64,000 bases of DNA from CAVUBL01 sp963837945 (GCA_963837945.1 CAWIQD010000026.1:62001-126000); one strand, 5' to 3'; positions 34,477-46,231 are shown, numbered from the stretch's first letter. Notes: generated by a model not told the origin, from the sequence alone. Numbers and translations: made by a program.

Positions 34477-35148
34477 CTATTCCTCGTCCCTGACCGCGGC
34501 ACGGGCCGCCGCATCGAGCAGATCCTCGCCGTCGACCAGCAGCGTCCTCGGGCCCGCCTCGACGAAGCTCACCTCGACCGGGAACTGCTCGCCTTCGTCC
34601 TCCAGGCGGGCGACCAGCGCCGCCGGCAGATCCTCTCGAGTGTACCCCCAGACCTCCAGGCGCACGCGCTCGGTGGCGGGCGGGCGGCGGCTCCGGCCGC
34701 CTTCTCCCGGATCCCAGGTGGGCGCCGCGCGCTGGGTGTAGCGCAGAAAGGTCGGCGCGCCGAGCAGGATGAGGGCGCGCCCGCGGTCGGTGAGACTGCC
34801 GGCCCGCCCCGGCTCGGCGTAGAGCACGTCGGCCGACTGGACCCGCTCGAAGAACCGCTGCGCGAACGGATTGCCCGGCGCATCGACGTCCGGATCGCGG
34901 CGCCGCCAGAAGGCATCGATGAAGGCCAGCGCCTCGGAGTTCGACGACAGGTGCCGGAAGCTCCGCGCCTCGTCCGGCAGGATCAGCCAGCGCACCGGAC
35001 CCTCGGCCCACGCCCGGGCGCTCCCCGGCAGGTTCGACGGCAGGTGCGCGGAGCCGCAGGCGGCGAGAACCGGCGAGCCGAGCCACAGGACCGCGAGCAA
35101 GATCCTGGCGCGCCGGCCGGGCCGCGCGAAGTCGGAAGGCGAGGACAT
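34477..35148 (-). CDS. GWxTD-domain lipoprotein
   Basis: This 223-residue protein has a lipoprotein signal ending LAAC. The domain starts with WAEGPVRWLILPDEARSFRHL, the WL..DEA.. pattern of GWxTD proteins, followed by AFIDAFWRRRDPDVDAPGNPF and DVLYAEPGRAGSLTDRGRALILLGAPT, all characteristic. GWxTD lipoproteins are typical of Acidobacteriota; function is unknown. The gene ends 6 bases before the ECF sigma start, so the two are probably one transcript. Confidence 0.88.
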   Translation of the reverse strand: MSSPSDFARPGRRARILLAVLWLGSPVLAACGSAHLPSNLPGSARAWAEGPVRWLILPDEARSFRHLSSNSEALAFIDAFWRRRDPDVDAPGNPFAQRFFERVQSADVLYAEPGRAGSLTDRGRALILLGAPTFLRYTQRAAPTWDPGEGGRSRRPPATERVRLEVWGYTREDLPAALVARLEDEGEQFPVEVSFVEAGPRTLLVDGEDLLDAAARAAVRDEE

Positions 35149-35174
35149 GGGTCCCGAGCCTCGCGGGGCCGGCG

Positions 35175-35474
35175 CTAGTTCACCTCGCCAGGAATCGGCT
35201 CGGGCGTCTCGGCGATCACTCCATGGGCCTGCTCGTAGCGGCTCAGGTTGGCGGAGAGGGCGCGGATGATCCTCTTGAGGTGCCCGGGGCTGGTCACGAT
35301 GCGGGCCGCCACGATGCCCTGGGGCGGGACCAGGTTGATGAAGTCGAGCACGAACTCGTCGCGCGTGTGGGTGACCCTCAAGAGGTTCGAGTACCGGCCC
35401 TTCAGCTCGTCGTCGCCGATCTTGATGTTGAGCTCCTGCGGCGGAGCCGGCTCGTTGCCAGGTGCGTCGGCCAT
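35175..35474 (-). CDS. DUF3467 protein
   Basis: A 99-residue protein with LKGRYSNLLRVTHTRDEFVLDF, INLVPPQGIVAARIVTSPGH and LKRIIRALSANLSRYEQAHG, the whole extent of DUF3467. It is a small cytoplasmic protein of unknown function, common in Acidobacteriota and other bacteria. It starts 9 bases after the ABC ATPase stop and may be part of that operon. Confidence 0.88.
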   Translation of the reverse strand: MADAPGNEPAPPQELNIKIGDDELKGRYSNLLRVTHTRDEFVLDFINLVPPQGIVAARIVTSPGHLKRIIRALSANLSRYEQAHGVIAETPEPIPGEVN

Positions 35475-35483
35475 GGCGTCATC

Positions 35484-36794
35484 CTACTCCATGGCCTCCC
35501 CGCGATCGCTCCACTCCACCCCGCCTTCGACCTGCCAGCGGTGCTCGGGAAAGTAGAGGCCCACCCCCCGCTCGCGGGCGGTGACGGTCAAGGCGAAGAC
35601 CCGCCGCCGGTAGTCGTAGGGCGAGCCGTCGCGCGCGTGGATCGCCAGGTCCACCAGGTACTCGCCGGGCCCCAGGCGCAGCGCCGGACAGGCCAGGCCG
35701 ACGCGCGCCCGACCGGCGAAACGGCAGGGCACGAGGCCCGCGAGGTCGGTGTTCGTGCCCCAGACCTCGATGCCCCGGGGGGTGGTGACCAGAACGCCGA
35801 AGACGAAGTCGGCGAGCGGCTCGGCGGCCTCGGCCTCGAGCTCGAAGACGACCGGCTCGCCCGCTTCGACGTGGTAGCGCTCGGCCCGGTCGGTCCCCGC
35901 CAGCAGCCGCGCCGAGACGATCTGCGCCTGCCGCGATCCCCAGCGCAGGGGCTCGCCCTGCTCGTCGACCGACGACTCCTCGCTCCCGGTGGGCGCCGGC
36001 TCGCTCCCCTTCGCCCGCAGGTGGGACCGCCCCTCGTCCTCGGCGACCGCCTGGCGGTAGGCGTCGACCACCCGGCGCGGCGAGCCGATCAGCCGAGGGC
36101 GGCCGTCGTCGAGCCAGAGCACGCGATCGCACAGGTCCTCGACCAGGTCGAGCGAGTGGCTGACGAAGAGCAGCGTCCGGCCACCGGCGAGGAGCTCCTC
36201 GATCCGGCGGATGCACCGGTGGGCGAACGCCTCGTCGCCCACCGCCAGGACCTCGTCGACCAGGAGGAGATCGGGGTCGGTGTGGACCGCCACGGCGAAG
36301 CCGAGGCGCACGTACATCCCGGACGAGTAGTTCTTGACCGGCTCCTCGATGAAGTCGGCCAGCCCGGAGAACTCCACGATCTCGTCGAAGCGGCGGTCGA
36401 TCTGCCGGCGGGTGAGGCCGAGCACGGCGCCGTTGATGTAGACGTTCTCGCGCCCCGAGATCTCGGGGTGGAACCCGGCGCCCAGCTCGATCAGGGCCGA
36501 GACGCGGCCCGCGGCGTGGACCCGTCCGGAGGTCGGCCGGAGGATCCCGGCCACCACCTTGAGCAGGGTCGACTTGCCCGACCCGTTGCCGCCGACGACG
36601 CCGAAGGCCTCGCCGCGCGGCACCGAGAAGGAGACGCCGTCGAGGGCGACGATCGCGTCCTCGCGCGCCAGGCCCCGGGTGAGCGTGCCTTCGAGCAGCG
36701 CGCTCTTGAGCGTCTTCAGGTGGTCGCCGGGGGCGGCGCGGCGATAGAGCTTGGTGAGGTCGGAGACCTCGAGGGCCGGCGCCGGGTCGCTCAT
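35484..36794 (-). CDS. Polysaccharide/O-antigen-type ABC exporter ATPase (Wzt-like)
   Basis: This 436-residue protein starts MSDPAPALEVSDLTKLYR. Walker A is GGNGSGKST, the signature NYSSGMYVRLGFAVAV and Walker B LLLVDEVLAVGDE, typical of the O-antigen/teichoic exporter class. Residues ~290-430 form an extra beta-rich domain (ERYHVEAGEPVVFELEAEA, FGVLVTTPRGIEVWGTNT), as in Wzt proteins that bind the glycan end. Its ATG overlaps the permease stop. Together they would export a surface polysaccharide; no glycosyltransferases are adjacent. Confidence 0.92.
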   Translation of the reverse strand: MSDPAPALEVSDLTKLYRRAAPGDHLKTLKSALLEGTLTRGLAREDAIVALDGVSFSVPRGEAFGVVGGNGSGKSTLLKVVAGILRPTSGRVHAAGRVSALIELGAGFHPEISGRENVYINGAVLGLTRRQIDRRFDEIVEFSGLADFIEEPVKNYSSGMYVRLGFAVAVHTDPDLLLVDEVLAVGDEAFAHRCIRRIEELLAGGRTLLFVSHSLDLVEDLCDRVLWLDDGRPRLIGSPRRVVDAYRQAVAEDEGRSHLRAKGSEPAPTGSEESSVDEQGEPLRWGSRQAQIVSARLLAGTDRAERYHVEAGEPVVFELEAEAAEPLADFVFGVLVTTPRGIEVWGTNTDLAGLVPCRFAGRARVGLACPALRLGPGEYLVDLAIHARDGSPYDYRRRVFALTVTARERGVGLYFPEHRWQVEGGVEWSDRGEAME

Positions 36795-37594
36795 ACCGCC
36801 TCCACGATCGTCTCGCGCAGACGGCCGAAGAGCCACGAGCCCGCCAGCCAGGCGATGAGTGAGACGACGATCATCTGGAGCCACAGCGAGGCCCCGGGGA
36901 GGGTGCCGGCGAAGAGCGTCTGCTGGTAGGCCAGGGTGAACGGCGTCAGCGGGTTCGCGCGGATGGCGAGGCGCAACCAGTGCGACGGCACGGCGCGCAG
37001 CGGGTAGATGATCGGGGTGGCGAAGAACAGGAGGGTCAGGAGGTTGGCGAGGATGTCGCGGACGTCCTTGAAGTGGGCGGTCAGCGCGGCGAGGCCGAGG
37101 GCGAGCCCCGCGACCAGCGGCAGCTGGACCAGGATCACCGCCGGCAGGGCGAGCGCCCCCCAGCCCGCCACCGGGTAGCCGAGCGCCCGGCCGGTGACCA
37201 GGGCGAGGCCGAGGATCGGCAGGGCGAAGAGGAAGTGCACGAGGTTCGCCGACACCGAGACCAAGGGCAGCAGCTCGGCCGGGAACACCGCCTTGCGGAT
37301 CAGGCCGGCGTTGGCGAGCAGCGAGCTCGCCCCTTCGAGCAGGGAGGTCGAGAGCCAGACCCACGGGAACAGGCCGGTGACCAGGAAGACCGCGTAGGGG
37401 GTGGCGCCGGCGGCCCGCGCCGGCACCAGGATGAGCCCGAAGACGGCGCTGTAGACGCCGAGCAGCAGCAGCGGGTTGATCAGCGACCAGAAGAAGCCGA
37501 GCACCGAGCCGCGGTAGCGGGCCTTGAGCTCGCGCGCGGTGAGCGTGCCGAGGAGACCCCGGTAGCGGACGATCTGGGCAACGCTCTCGAACAT
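36791..37594 (-). CDS. Polysaccharide-type ABC exporter permease (Wzm-like)
   Basis: This 267-residue protein has six membrane segments. The N-terminal amphipathic part LTARELKARYRGSVLGFFWS and then NPLLLLGVYSAVFGLIL are the ABC-2 polysaccharide permease signature. HFKDVRDILANLLTLLFFATPIIYP marks the second conserved loop. Start at ATG 37594. It pairs with the ATPase through a 4-base overlap. It lies 51 bases downstream of a LivK-like binding protein gene, which is not a usual partner. Confidence 0.92.
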   Translation of the reverse strand: MFESVAQIVRYRGLLGTLTARELKARYRGSVLGFFWSLINPLLLLGVYSAVFGLILVPARAAGATPYAVFLVTGLFPWVWLSTSLLEGASSLLANAGLIRKAVFPAELLPLVSVSANLVHFLFALPILGLALVTGRALGYPVAGWGALALPAVILVQLPLVAGLALGLAALTAHFKDVRDILANLLTLLFFATPIIYPLRAVPSHWLRLAIRANPLTPFTLAYQQTLFAGTLPGASLWLQMIVVSLIAWLAGSWLFGRLRETIVEAV

Positions 37595-37644
37595 GGCTCG
37601 GGCCCGGGCAGGGCGTCGCGGCCTCGGCCCGGGGGCGCTCGGCC

Positions 37645-38937
37645 TCAGCCCTGGCCGCTGTCGTGCAGGCCGCGCCGCTGGCGCTCCAGGTCGCGCAGCC
37701 GGCGCTCGAGGTCGCGGCGCCGCTTCTCGAGGTCCTGGCGCTTCTGCTCGAGCACCTTGTCGTAGTCGACGAACTCGCCCTTGCGGATGACGTAGACCCG
37801 CGGGTACTTCTGCACGTTGCCCTGCTCGTCGAACTGGATCGGTCCGGTGACGCCGGGGAAGCTGTTGATCCCCCGCATCCCCTGCCAGAACTCGTTCGGG
37901 CGCGCGCTGCCGGCCTTCTTCAGGGCCTCGGCGTAGACCCGCATCGCGTCGTACCCGTGGGCGGCGTAGAGGTCCGGGGTCTTGCCGTACTTCTTCTCGA
38001 ACGCCTGGACGAAGCCCTGGATCAGCGGGTCGTCGCTGTTGACGTCGTAGTTCGACTGGGTGAAGAGCACGCCTTCGGTCGCCTCGCCCGCCTTCTCGAC
38101 CGTGTCCGGCGTGGCGATCGACGACGTGGTCAGGACGTCGCCCTTGAAGCCACCCGCCTGCAGCCCCTTGATCAGGGTCACGAGACCGTCCGCGTAGTCC
38201 GCGAGATAGACCGCGTCGGGCGCCAGGGTGATCACCCGCTCGATCACGCCGCCCAGATCGGAGGTGTTCCTCGGGTACTCGATGACGTCGAGCACCTTGG
38301 CGCCGTCGCGCTCCGCCTCGGCCTTGAAGACCTGCTGGATGCCCTTGGCGTACTGCGACTCGGCGGCGACGATCACCACCGTGTGGACGCCCAGCGTCTG
38401 GGTCGCGAAATGGCCCATCTTGGTCCCCTCGAGGAAGTCCGAGGGGAAGACGCGGAAGAAGTTGGTCGAGATGCCGGAGAGGCGCGGGCTCGAGGCGGAG
38501 GGCGACAGCAGCACCCGATCGCGCTTGTCCGCCACCTCCACCATGGCGAGCGCCTCCTGGGTGGTGACGCCGCCGATCACCGCCGGCGCGCCGGCGTCGA
38601 AGAGCTTGCCCAGCAGCTCGACCGCCCGGTCCGGATCCCCCTGGGAGTCCTCGATCTGGAGGTCGAGGCCGAACGGGAGTCCCCCTTGCTGCTCGATCTG
38701 CTCGAAGGCGAGCTCGATGCCCTTGCGGATCGGCTCGCCGTAGAGCGCGAACTCGCCCGAAAGGGGGAGCACCGCGCCCACGACCACCTTCTGGTTGCCG
38801 CCGCAGCCGAGCGGCGCGACGGCCAGGCCCAGAACCGAGGCGAGCACCGCGACCGAAGCCAGGGCTCGCCCCGGATTTCGCCGTCGGGCGAGGGTCGATG
38901 GGCAGCACAGCTGGAAGCGTTGCGTCCGAGGAAGCAT
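37645..38937 (-). CDS. LivK-like periplasmic binding lipoprotein with C-terminal coiled coil
   Basis: This 430-residue protein has a long N-terminal leader, then a lipobox LGC near residue 45 and the type I periplasmic-binding fold: VGAVLPLSGEFALYGEPIRKG, VIGGVTTQEALAMVEVADK, LLSPSASSPRLSGIS and YDAMRVYAEALKKAG. It most resembles branched-chain amino-acid binding proteins. The last 30 or so residues form a charged coiled coil (KRQDLEKRRRDLERRLRDL), unusual for the family. No Liv permease genes are near. The ligand is unknown. Confidence 0.85.
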   Translation of the reverse strand: MLPRTQRFQLCCPSTLARRRNPGRALASVAVLASVLGLAVAPLGCGGNQKVVVGAVLPLSGEFALYGEPIRKGIELAFEQIEQQGGLPFGLDLQIEDSQGDPDRAVELLGKLFDAGAPAVIGGVTTQEALAMVEVADKRDRVLLSPSASSPRLSGISTNFFRVFPSDFLEGTKMGHFATQTLGVHTVVIVAAESQYAKGIQQVFKAEAERDGAKVLDVIEYPRNTSDLGGVIERVITLAPDAVYLADYADGLVTLIKGLQAGGFKGDVLTTSSIATPDTVEKAGEATEGVLFTQSNYDVNSDDPLIQGFVQAFEKKYGKTPDLYAAHGYDAMRVYAEALKKAGSARPNEFWQGMRGINSFPGVTGPIQFDEQGNVQKYPRVYVIRKGEFVDYDKVLEQKRQDLEKRRRDLERRLRDLERQRRGLHDSGQG

Positions 38938-39066
38938 TGGGTTCGTCCTGAAGAGTAGGGTCTTGGCGGAAGTGCGGGCTCTCCGCCCGGTGCCGTTTCT
39001 AACCCACCGCCCGCCGGCCCGTCAAATCGGGCCCCCCGGAACGGCCGGACGGTAGACTCTGACGCC

Positions 39067-41403
39067 ATGTCTTCCTGGAGCCCGGCCGACCTCGTGCCGG
39101 GGGCGTGGGCGGCCCTGCTGGCCGCCCTCCTCGGCGGGGCGCTCGGACGCTGGTACGAGCGCCCGCCCCGGCGGGTCCTGGCGCTCTTCGCGCTGGCGAC
39201 GGCGCTGCTCTTCGGCGAGGTCCTGTTCGGCGGCCAGGTGCTGCTGCCACTCGACAACCTGCGGGGCCAGGCGCCCTTTCGCCGGCTGGCGCCGACCGAG
39301 CCCCATGGCAACCTGCTCCAGGGCGATCTGCTCTACCTGCTGCTGCCGGCGCGGATGGAGGTGCGGCGGGCGGTGGCCGGCGGGGCCTGGCCGCTCTGGA
39401 GCCCGCGCACCGGGGCGGGCACGCCGCTTCTGGCCGACCCCCAGTCCCAGGCGCTCCAGCCGCTGGCGGCGGCGGTGCTGCCCCTGGGCGTGGGCGCCGC
39501 GCCGGGCGCCCTGGCGGCGCTCCGGACCTTCGCCGCCCTGGTCTTCGCCTTCCTGCTGCTGCGACGGCTCGGCGGCGGCACCGGGCCCGCGACGGCCGGG
39601 GCCCTGGCCTACGGCCTCGGCGGGTTCCTCCAGCTCTGGGTCGGCTGGCCGCTCGCCAACGCCGCCGTCTGGCTACCGGCGGTGCTTTGGGCCCTCCTGC
39701 TCGCCGACGAGCGGGGCCTCCGGCGGGACTGGCTGTTGCTCGCGGGTTGCTCCTGGGCCCTCCTGCTCGCCGGCCAACCGGCGGCGGTCGGGGGGTCGCT
39801 CGCCGTGGCGGCGGGGCTCGCGCTCCTGCGGCTCGGGCGGCGGGCTCGCGGGCGGCGCGCCGCTTTCGCCGGGCGGACGGCGGCGGCGCTCTGCCTGGCG
39901 GCCCTGGTGGCGGCGCCGGCGCTCCTCCCCTTCGCCGGGGCGGTGCCCGAGTCGCTCCGCTGGTCGCGGCTGGCCGCCGACGAACGGACGGCGCCACGGG
40001 AGGGCGCGAGCGGCGGCGGCGGCTCGCCGGTCAGCATGGCGACGCGCACCGGCGGCGCCGGCGCGGCCCCGGCGACCCGCCTGGTCCAGGGCGTCGCGCC
40101 CAAGGCCCTGGGCGATACCCGGTACCTCGGCTACTGGGGCCGGACGAACAGCAACGAGGACGCGGCGGGCTTCGTCGGCACCGCGGCTCTCCTCGCCGCG
40201 CTCCTCGCCCTGCCCGGCTGGCTCGCCGGGGCGCGGCCGCTGCGCCACGAGGGGGGCGCCCTCCTCCTGGCGGCGCTCTGCCTGGTCCTGCTCGCGCTGC
40301 CCGCCGGGGCGGCGGGGCTGGTGCCGGCGGCCGGCGTCTCGGGGCGTCTCGCCCTGCCGCTCGACCTGGCGCTCGCCGTCGCAGCGGCGGCGACGCTCGA
40401 GCGTTTCCGCCGGCCCGAGCTCCGGCCCTGGCTGGCACGCGCCGCGTTGCCGGCGGCGGTCGCGGCCCTCGCCGTGGCGCACTTCGCGATCTACCGCTCC
40501 TTCGCCGACCCGGCCGACCCCTCGACGCTCGACGTGCTGCGCCGGGGTTGGCTCCTCTGGCACCTGCGCTTCCTCGCGGTGGCCGGGGTCGCCCTCTTCT
40601 TCGGGCGGGTCCGGCGAGTCGCCGCGTGGGCGGTGGCGCTCGCGATCGGCGCCGAGCTCTTGCTCCTCTCCCGCCCGATCAACCCGCCGATGCCCGCCCG
40701 CCTCGAGCTCCCCGAGGTCCCGTCGGTCGCCTTCCTGGAGCGGGCCCTGGCCGCCGGCCCGCCAGGCGAGCGGATGGTCGCCACCGGCGAGACCTTCCTT
40801 CCCAACCTGGGCGCCGCCTACGGCCTCTCCGACGCGCGGGTCTTCAACCCCATGGCGCCGGCTCCGTACCTCGGCCTGCTGGCTCCGGCGATCGAGCGCT
40901 GGGCGGCGGAGATCCCGGTGCTCGCCCGCGGCGACCGGCCGCTCTACGACGCCCTCGCCGTCGCCTGGCTGATGGCGCCGCTCGAAGACGGCTGCCCGGA
41001 GGGCACCGCGACCGCTTTCCGGGGACCGGACGCCGTCGTCTGCCGGCGGCCCGCCGCGCCCCCGCTGGTCCGGCTCGCGGCCGGAGCGCCGCTCGCGGCC
41101 GTCCGGGTCTCGGCCGGCGGCGACCGCTGGCGGGCCCGCGATCGAGCCGCCGCCGGCGGGCTTCTCACCACCGGCATCTACGCCGCTCCCGGCTGGCGGG
41201 TGCTCGCCGACGGCCGGCCGGTGCCGGTCGCGAGGCGGCGCGGCGCCCTCCTCGGCGCCCGGCTGCCGCCGGGGACGCGGCGGATCGACCTCGTCTATCG
41301 GCCGGGCTCTTTCCTCGCCGGCTGCCTGCTGGCCGCCCTCGGCCTGGCCTGGGCCCTCGGGTGGGCCGTCGCGCCGCCGCGCGGTAGTACACTCCCCGGG
41401 TGA
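39067..41403 (+). CDS. YfhO-like multi-pass membrane protein
   Basis: This 778-residue protein has about a dozen hydrophobic segments. An early loop LLPLDNLRGQAPFRRL and LLYLLLPARMEVRRAVAGG, then PLWSPRTGAGTPLLADPQSQ, match the YfhO family (GT-C-like fold, glycosyltransferases or regulators of lipid-linked sugars). The C-terminal ~220 residues form a periplasmic domain ending in YRPGSFLAGC and a last membrane helix. Its stop overlaps the next gene (GTGA). Extreme GC has produced several long false frames on top of it. Confidence 0.8.
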   Translation: MSSWSPADLVPGAWAALLAALLGGALGRWYERPPRRVLALFALATALLFGEVLFGGQVLLPLDNLRGQAPFRRLAPTEPHGNLLQGDLLYLLLPARMEVRRAVAGGAWPLWSPRTGAGTPLLADPQSQALQPLAAAVLPLGVGAAPGALAALRTFAALVFAFLLLRRLGGGTGPATAGALAYGLGGFLQLWVGWPLANAAVWLPAVLWALLLADERGLRRDWLLLAGCSWALLLAGQPAAVGGSLAVAAGLALLRLGRRARGRRAAFAGRTAAALCLAALVAAPALLPFAGAVPESLRWSRLAADERTAPREGASGGGGSPVSMATRTGGAGAAPATRLVQGVAPKALGDTRYLGYWGRTNSNEDAAGFVGTAALLAALLALPGWLAGARPLRHEGGALLLAALCLVLLALPAGAAGLVPAAGVSGRLALPLDLALAVAAAATLERFRRPELRPWLARAALPAAVAALAVAHFAIYRSFADPADPSTLDVLRRGWLLWHLRFLAVAGVALFFGRVRRVAAWAVALAIGAELLLLSRPINPPMPARLELPEVPSVAFLERALAAGPPGERMVATGETFLPNLGAAYGLSDARVFNPMAPAPYLGLLAPAIERWAAEIPVLARGDRPLYDALAVAWLMAPLEDGCPEGTATAFRGPDAVVCRRPAAPPLVRLAAGAPLAAVRVSAGGDRWRARDRAAAGGLLTTGIYAAPGWRVLADGRPVPVARRRGALLGARLPPGTRRIDLVYRPGSFLAGCLLAALGLAWALGWAVAPPRGSTLPG

Positions 41404-41708
41404 GCGAGACGACCAAGCTCTCCGTCCGTTGCCCCGAGTGCGGCTCCGACCTGGTGGTCGACCGAGCCACCGGCGAGGTGCTCTACCATCGCCAGCCGAA
41501 GGGGCCGCCGGCGGGCGGCAAGGACTTCGACTCCCTGTTCGCCGAGATGGACAGCCAGAAGGCCCGGGCCGAGGAGACTTTCGAGCGGGAGAAGGCGGCC
41601 CAGAAGGACCGCTCCCGGCTGCTCGAGGAGAAGTTCCAGGAGGCGTTCAAGCGGGCGTCCGAAGAGGACGACGACACCCCTCCGCCCCGGCCCTTCGACC
41701 TCGATTGA
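41400..41708 (+). CDS. Small zinc-binding-motif protein with charged coiled coil
   Basis: This 102-residue protein starts at a GTG overlapping the YfhO-like stop by 4 bases. Residues 10-14 are CPECGS, a single Cys pair, then the middle FDSLFAEMDSQKARAEETF and an acidic coiled-coil C-terminus (REKAAQKDRSRLLEEKFQ). The second Cys pair of a ribbon is missing, so zinc binding would need a dimer. A family of unknown function, conserved in related genomes as far as I recall. Confidence 0.75.
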   Translation: MSETTKLSVRCPECGSDLVVDRATGEVLYHRQPKGPPAGGKDFDSLFAEMDSQKARAEETFEREKAAQKDRSRLLEEKFQEAFKRASEEDDDTPPPRPFDLD

Positions 41709-41884
41709 CCGGATGCCCCCCGCATCCCCTCGATCCCCTTCCCACCCCACGGACGCCACCGCTCGGCGAACCCGGTACAATGGCTTGGCGCTCGGAGACG
41801 GCGTCCGCCTCCGGAGCCATGATCGGCCCTCTTCCGCCCTCCAGGATCGCCCCGAGGGCCGTACCCGACCGAAAGGAGGTCCCC

Positions 41885-43263
<1,379 letters not shown>

Positions 43264-43267
<4 letters not shown>

Positions 43268-44871
43268 CGAGCACCCTTCGCACCTTCCGCGGCGGCCGCG
43301 CCGCCGGCTTCGCGCGCACGGCCGCCCTCGGACTGGCCCTCGCGCTCCTCGCCGCCCTGCCGGCGCTCGCGGCGGCCCAGCCCGCCTCGAAGATCGAGCT
43401 GGTCGAGCAGCGCAACCCGGACACGCCGCTCGTCGCCGTGCGCCTGATGTTCCGCGCCGGCTCGATCCACGACCCGCAGGGCAAGGAGGGCCTGGCGGCG
43501 CTGACCGCCATGATGATCGGCCAGGGGGGCACGGAGCAGCACACCTACTCCCAGCTCCTCGACCTCCTCTACCCGATGGCCGGGTCGATCGACGTCGACA
43601 CCGACCGCGAGGTCACGGTGATCTCCGGCGAGAGCCACGTCGACAACCTGGCCAAGTACACCGGCCTGCTGACCGAGGCGGTGCTCCACCCGGCGTTCGC
43701 CCAGTCCGACTTCGACCGCAACAAGAGCCAGCTCCAGGCCTACTTGACGACGACGCTACGCGCCGCCAACGACGAGCTGCTCGGCCTCGAGGCCCTCCAG
43801 GACCAGATCTGGCGGGGCCTGCCCTACGGCCATCCCTCCGAGGGCACGGTCCAGGGTCTCGCCAACGTCACGCTCGACGACGTCAAGGCCTTCTACCACC
43901 AGAACTTCACCCGGGCGAACCTGATCCTGGGAGTGGCGGGCGGCTACCCGGAGGACTACCCGGGCAAGCTCCAGAGCGCTCTCGCGGGCCTTCCCGAGGG
44001 CAGCGGCGAGGCGGTCGACCTGCCGCCTCTGCCGAAGCCGAAGGGCCGCGAATTCACCCTGATCGCCAAGCAGACCGACTCGACCGAGATCAACTTCGGC
44101 TACGCCATCCCGGTGACCCGCGCCGACCACGACTACTACCCGCTGATGGTCGCCAACAGCTACCTCGGCGAGCACCGCACTTTCAACGGCGTGCTGATGA
44201 ACCAGCTCCGGGGCAAGCGGGGCCTCAACTACGGCGACTACTCCTACATCGAGTTCTACGCCGCGCCGCCCTTCACCTCGCGGCCGACGCCCAACGTGCC
44301 CCGGCACCAGCAATACTTCTCGGTCTGGATCCGCCCGGTGGTGCCGAAGACGGCGCACTTCGCCCTGCGGGCCGGCCTCTACTACGTCGACCGGCTGATC
44401 GACAAGGGGATGACGAAGGACGAGTTCGAGCTCACCCGGGACTACCTGGTCAACTACTCGAAGCTCTGGGCCCAGACCCTCTCCGAGCGCCTCGGGGTCC
44501 AGATGGACAGCCGCTTCTACGGCACGCCCTACTGGATCGACGAGATCGAAAAGCAGCTCGAGGGGCTGACCGTGGACGAGGTCAACGCGGCGGTCAAGAA
44601 GTACCTCCAGACCGACGCCTACGAGGCGGTGGTGGTGACCGACGACGCCCCGGCGATGGCCGAGGCGCTCAAGAAGGACGAACCGAGCCCGATGGAGTAC
44701 AACAGCGAGGTCGACGACGCGGTCAAGCAGGCCGACAAGTCGATCGTCGACCTGAAGGTCGCGCCGACCTCGGTCGAGATCGTGCCGGTGTCGGAGATGT
44801 TCGAAGGCACAGGCGCGAAGGAGGCGCCCGCGCCCGCTACTCCGCCGGCGGAGCCCAAGGGACTTCGCTGA
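43264..44871 (+). CDS. M16-family peptidase-like protein without zinc motif (non-catalytic partner)
   Basis: This 535-residue protein starts with a long leader and signal-like segment (GLALALLAALPALAAAQ). It has the M16 fold landmarks FRAGSIHDPQGKEGLAAL, GLPYGHPSEGTVQGLANV and LGVQMDSRFYG. At the HXXEH position it reads GLAALTAMMIGQGG, so it cannot bind zinc. Such subunits pair with a catalytic M16 partner, here encoded just upstream with a 4-base overlap. Exported, function in peptide breakdown or protein processing. Confidence 0.9.
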
Positions 44872-46200
44872 CTACGAAGCGTCGCCATGCGATGGCCCCG
44901 GGGATCGCCAGACCCTCGGGGCCGTCGGGCGCCCAGTAGAGGGTGAAGGCGTCGTCGCCCTCGACCACCGCCTCGAGGAAGGGCCACGTCGAGGCGAGGG
45001 CGGCCGGAACCCGGCGGGTGAGGCCGATCGGCCCGCGCTCGGGCGAGAAGCGCCGGAAGGCGAGCCACCCCTCGCCGCTTCGCGGGTCGTGCTCGTACCA
45101 GGCGAGGAGCCGCAGTTTTCCGACGGCCACGATGCGTCCCAGCGACTGGGTCCGCCGGGGCTCGTCGACGGCGACCGGGGAAGGCTCGACCAGAGGCTCG
45201 CCCTGGGCGGAGAAGGAGGCGACGGCGAGCCTCGCCGGGTCGTCGGCGGTCTTTCCGCGCCGCTGCCAGAGGACACTCAGCCGGCCGGCGGAGTCGGCGT
45301 CGAGTCGGAGCCCGGAGCCCGCCCGGCTCGACCAGCTCGGATTGCTCACGTCGAGAGGCTTCGCCGTCGCCTTGCCCTCGCCGTCGAACCGGGCGATGCG
45401 GATCACCGTCTCGCCCGCCTTCGTCTCGGCGATCCAGGCCGCGGCGAAGCCGCCCGCGGAAGAGGAGACGAGATCCAGTCTGGACGCATTTCCTGTAAAG
45501 CCCGGTATCGTTTCCTCCGCCGACGGAGAGGTCGAGGGGACCGCGGTCGACCTCGCCGCTGGTATCCAGGTGAGCGGCGCGGACCGTGGCGCCACGATCA
45601 GAACCAGGCGCTCCCTCGGCCCAGGCCAGCCAGGCACCGCCATCGGGCGACGCGCCCAACCGCGGATCCAGTTGCTCGCGGCCAGGGGCAGGCGCCACGG
45701 GAAGAGGCGAGGCACTCTCCTGACCCGCCGCTCCCACGGCCTCGATCCATAGCCAGGTACCGCCGTGACCCGAGCATGGCGCCGCTAGCAACAGGCCCCC
45801 CTTGGAGAGAGGCTCGAGCTGTGGCTGGCCGACACAGCACATCCCGCCCAGCTCACGGACGTCGGCAAGAAGTTCTCGGGGATGGACTCGAACCCCGGGT
45901 ATGACCTCGACTCCGTCGTTATCGGTTCCCGCCTGGCTTCGCTCTTGTCCGGGTTGAGCCGCGCTCTGGCTGGAAGCGATAGGAGCGACGACGCAGATGT
46001 CGACCCGAGGTCGTCTCGGATCGAGATCGCTCTGAGCTTCCCAGGCCACGAGACTGCGCGTAGGGCCGCCGCGCCACGCTGCCAAGGATCACCCGCCAGT
46101 CGTCGAGAACGTTGCGGCCGAGCTCACTTGTCGGGTGCACCGGACTCAGCGGCACGAGCGCCAACAGCGCACCGAAGAAGGCGCTCAGGGAGAAGACCAC
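44837..46200 (-). pseudogene. Secreted protein of unknown function, at least two frameshifts
   Basis: From GTG 46200 a signal-like start MVFSLSAFFGALLALVPLSP is followed by WRVILGSVA. Near 46075 the sensible reading moves to another frame (TRSLVAWEAQSDLDPRRP), and near 45520 it moves again (ETIPGFTGNASRLDLVSSS) and continues to the end at 44837. The joined protein would be about 450 residues with repeated beta-strand-like segments (GGFAAAWIAETKAGETVIRI, AGRLSVLWQRRG), suggesting a propeller. No family is recognised. It is convergent with the M16 pair and overlaps it by 35 bases. Confidence 0.55.
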
Positions 46201-46231
46201 GAGTCATCTCCCTCAGCGCCGAGCCTCGCGC

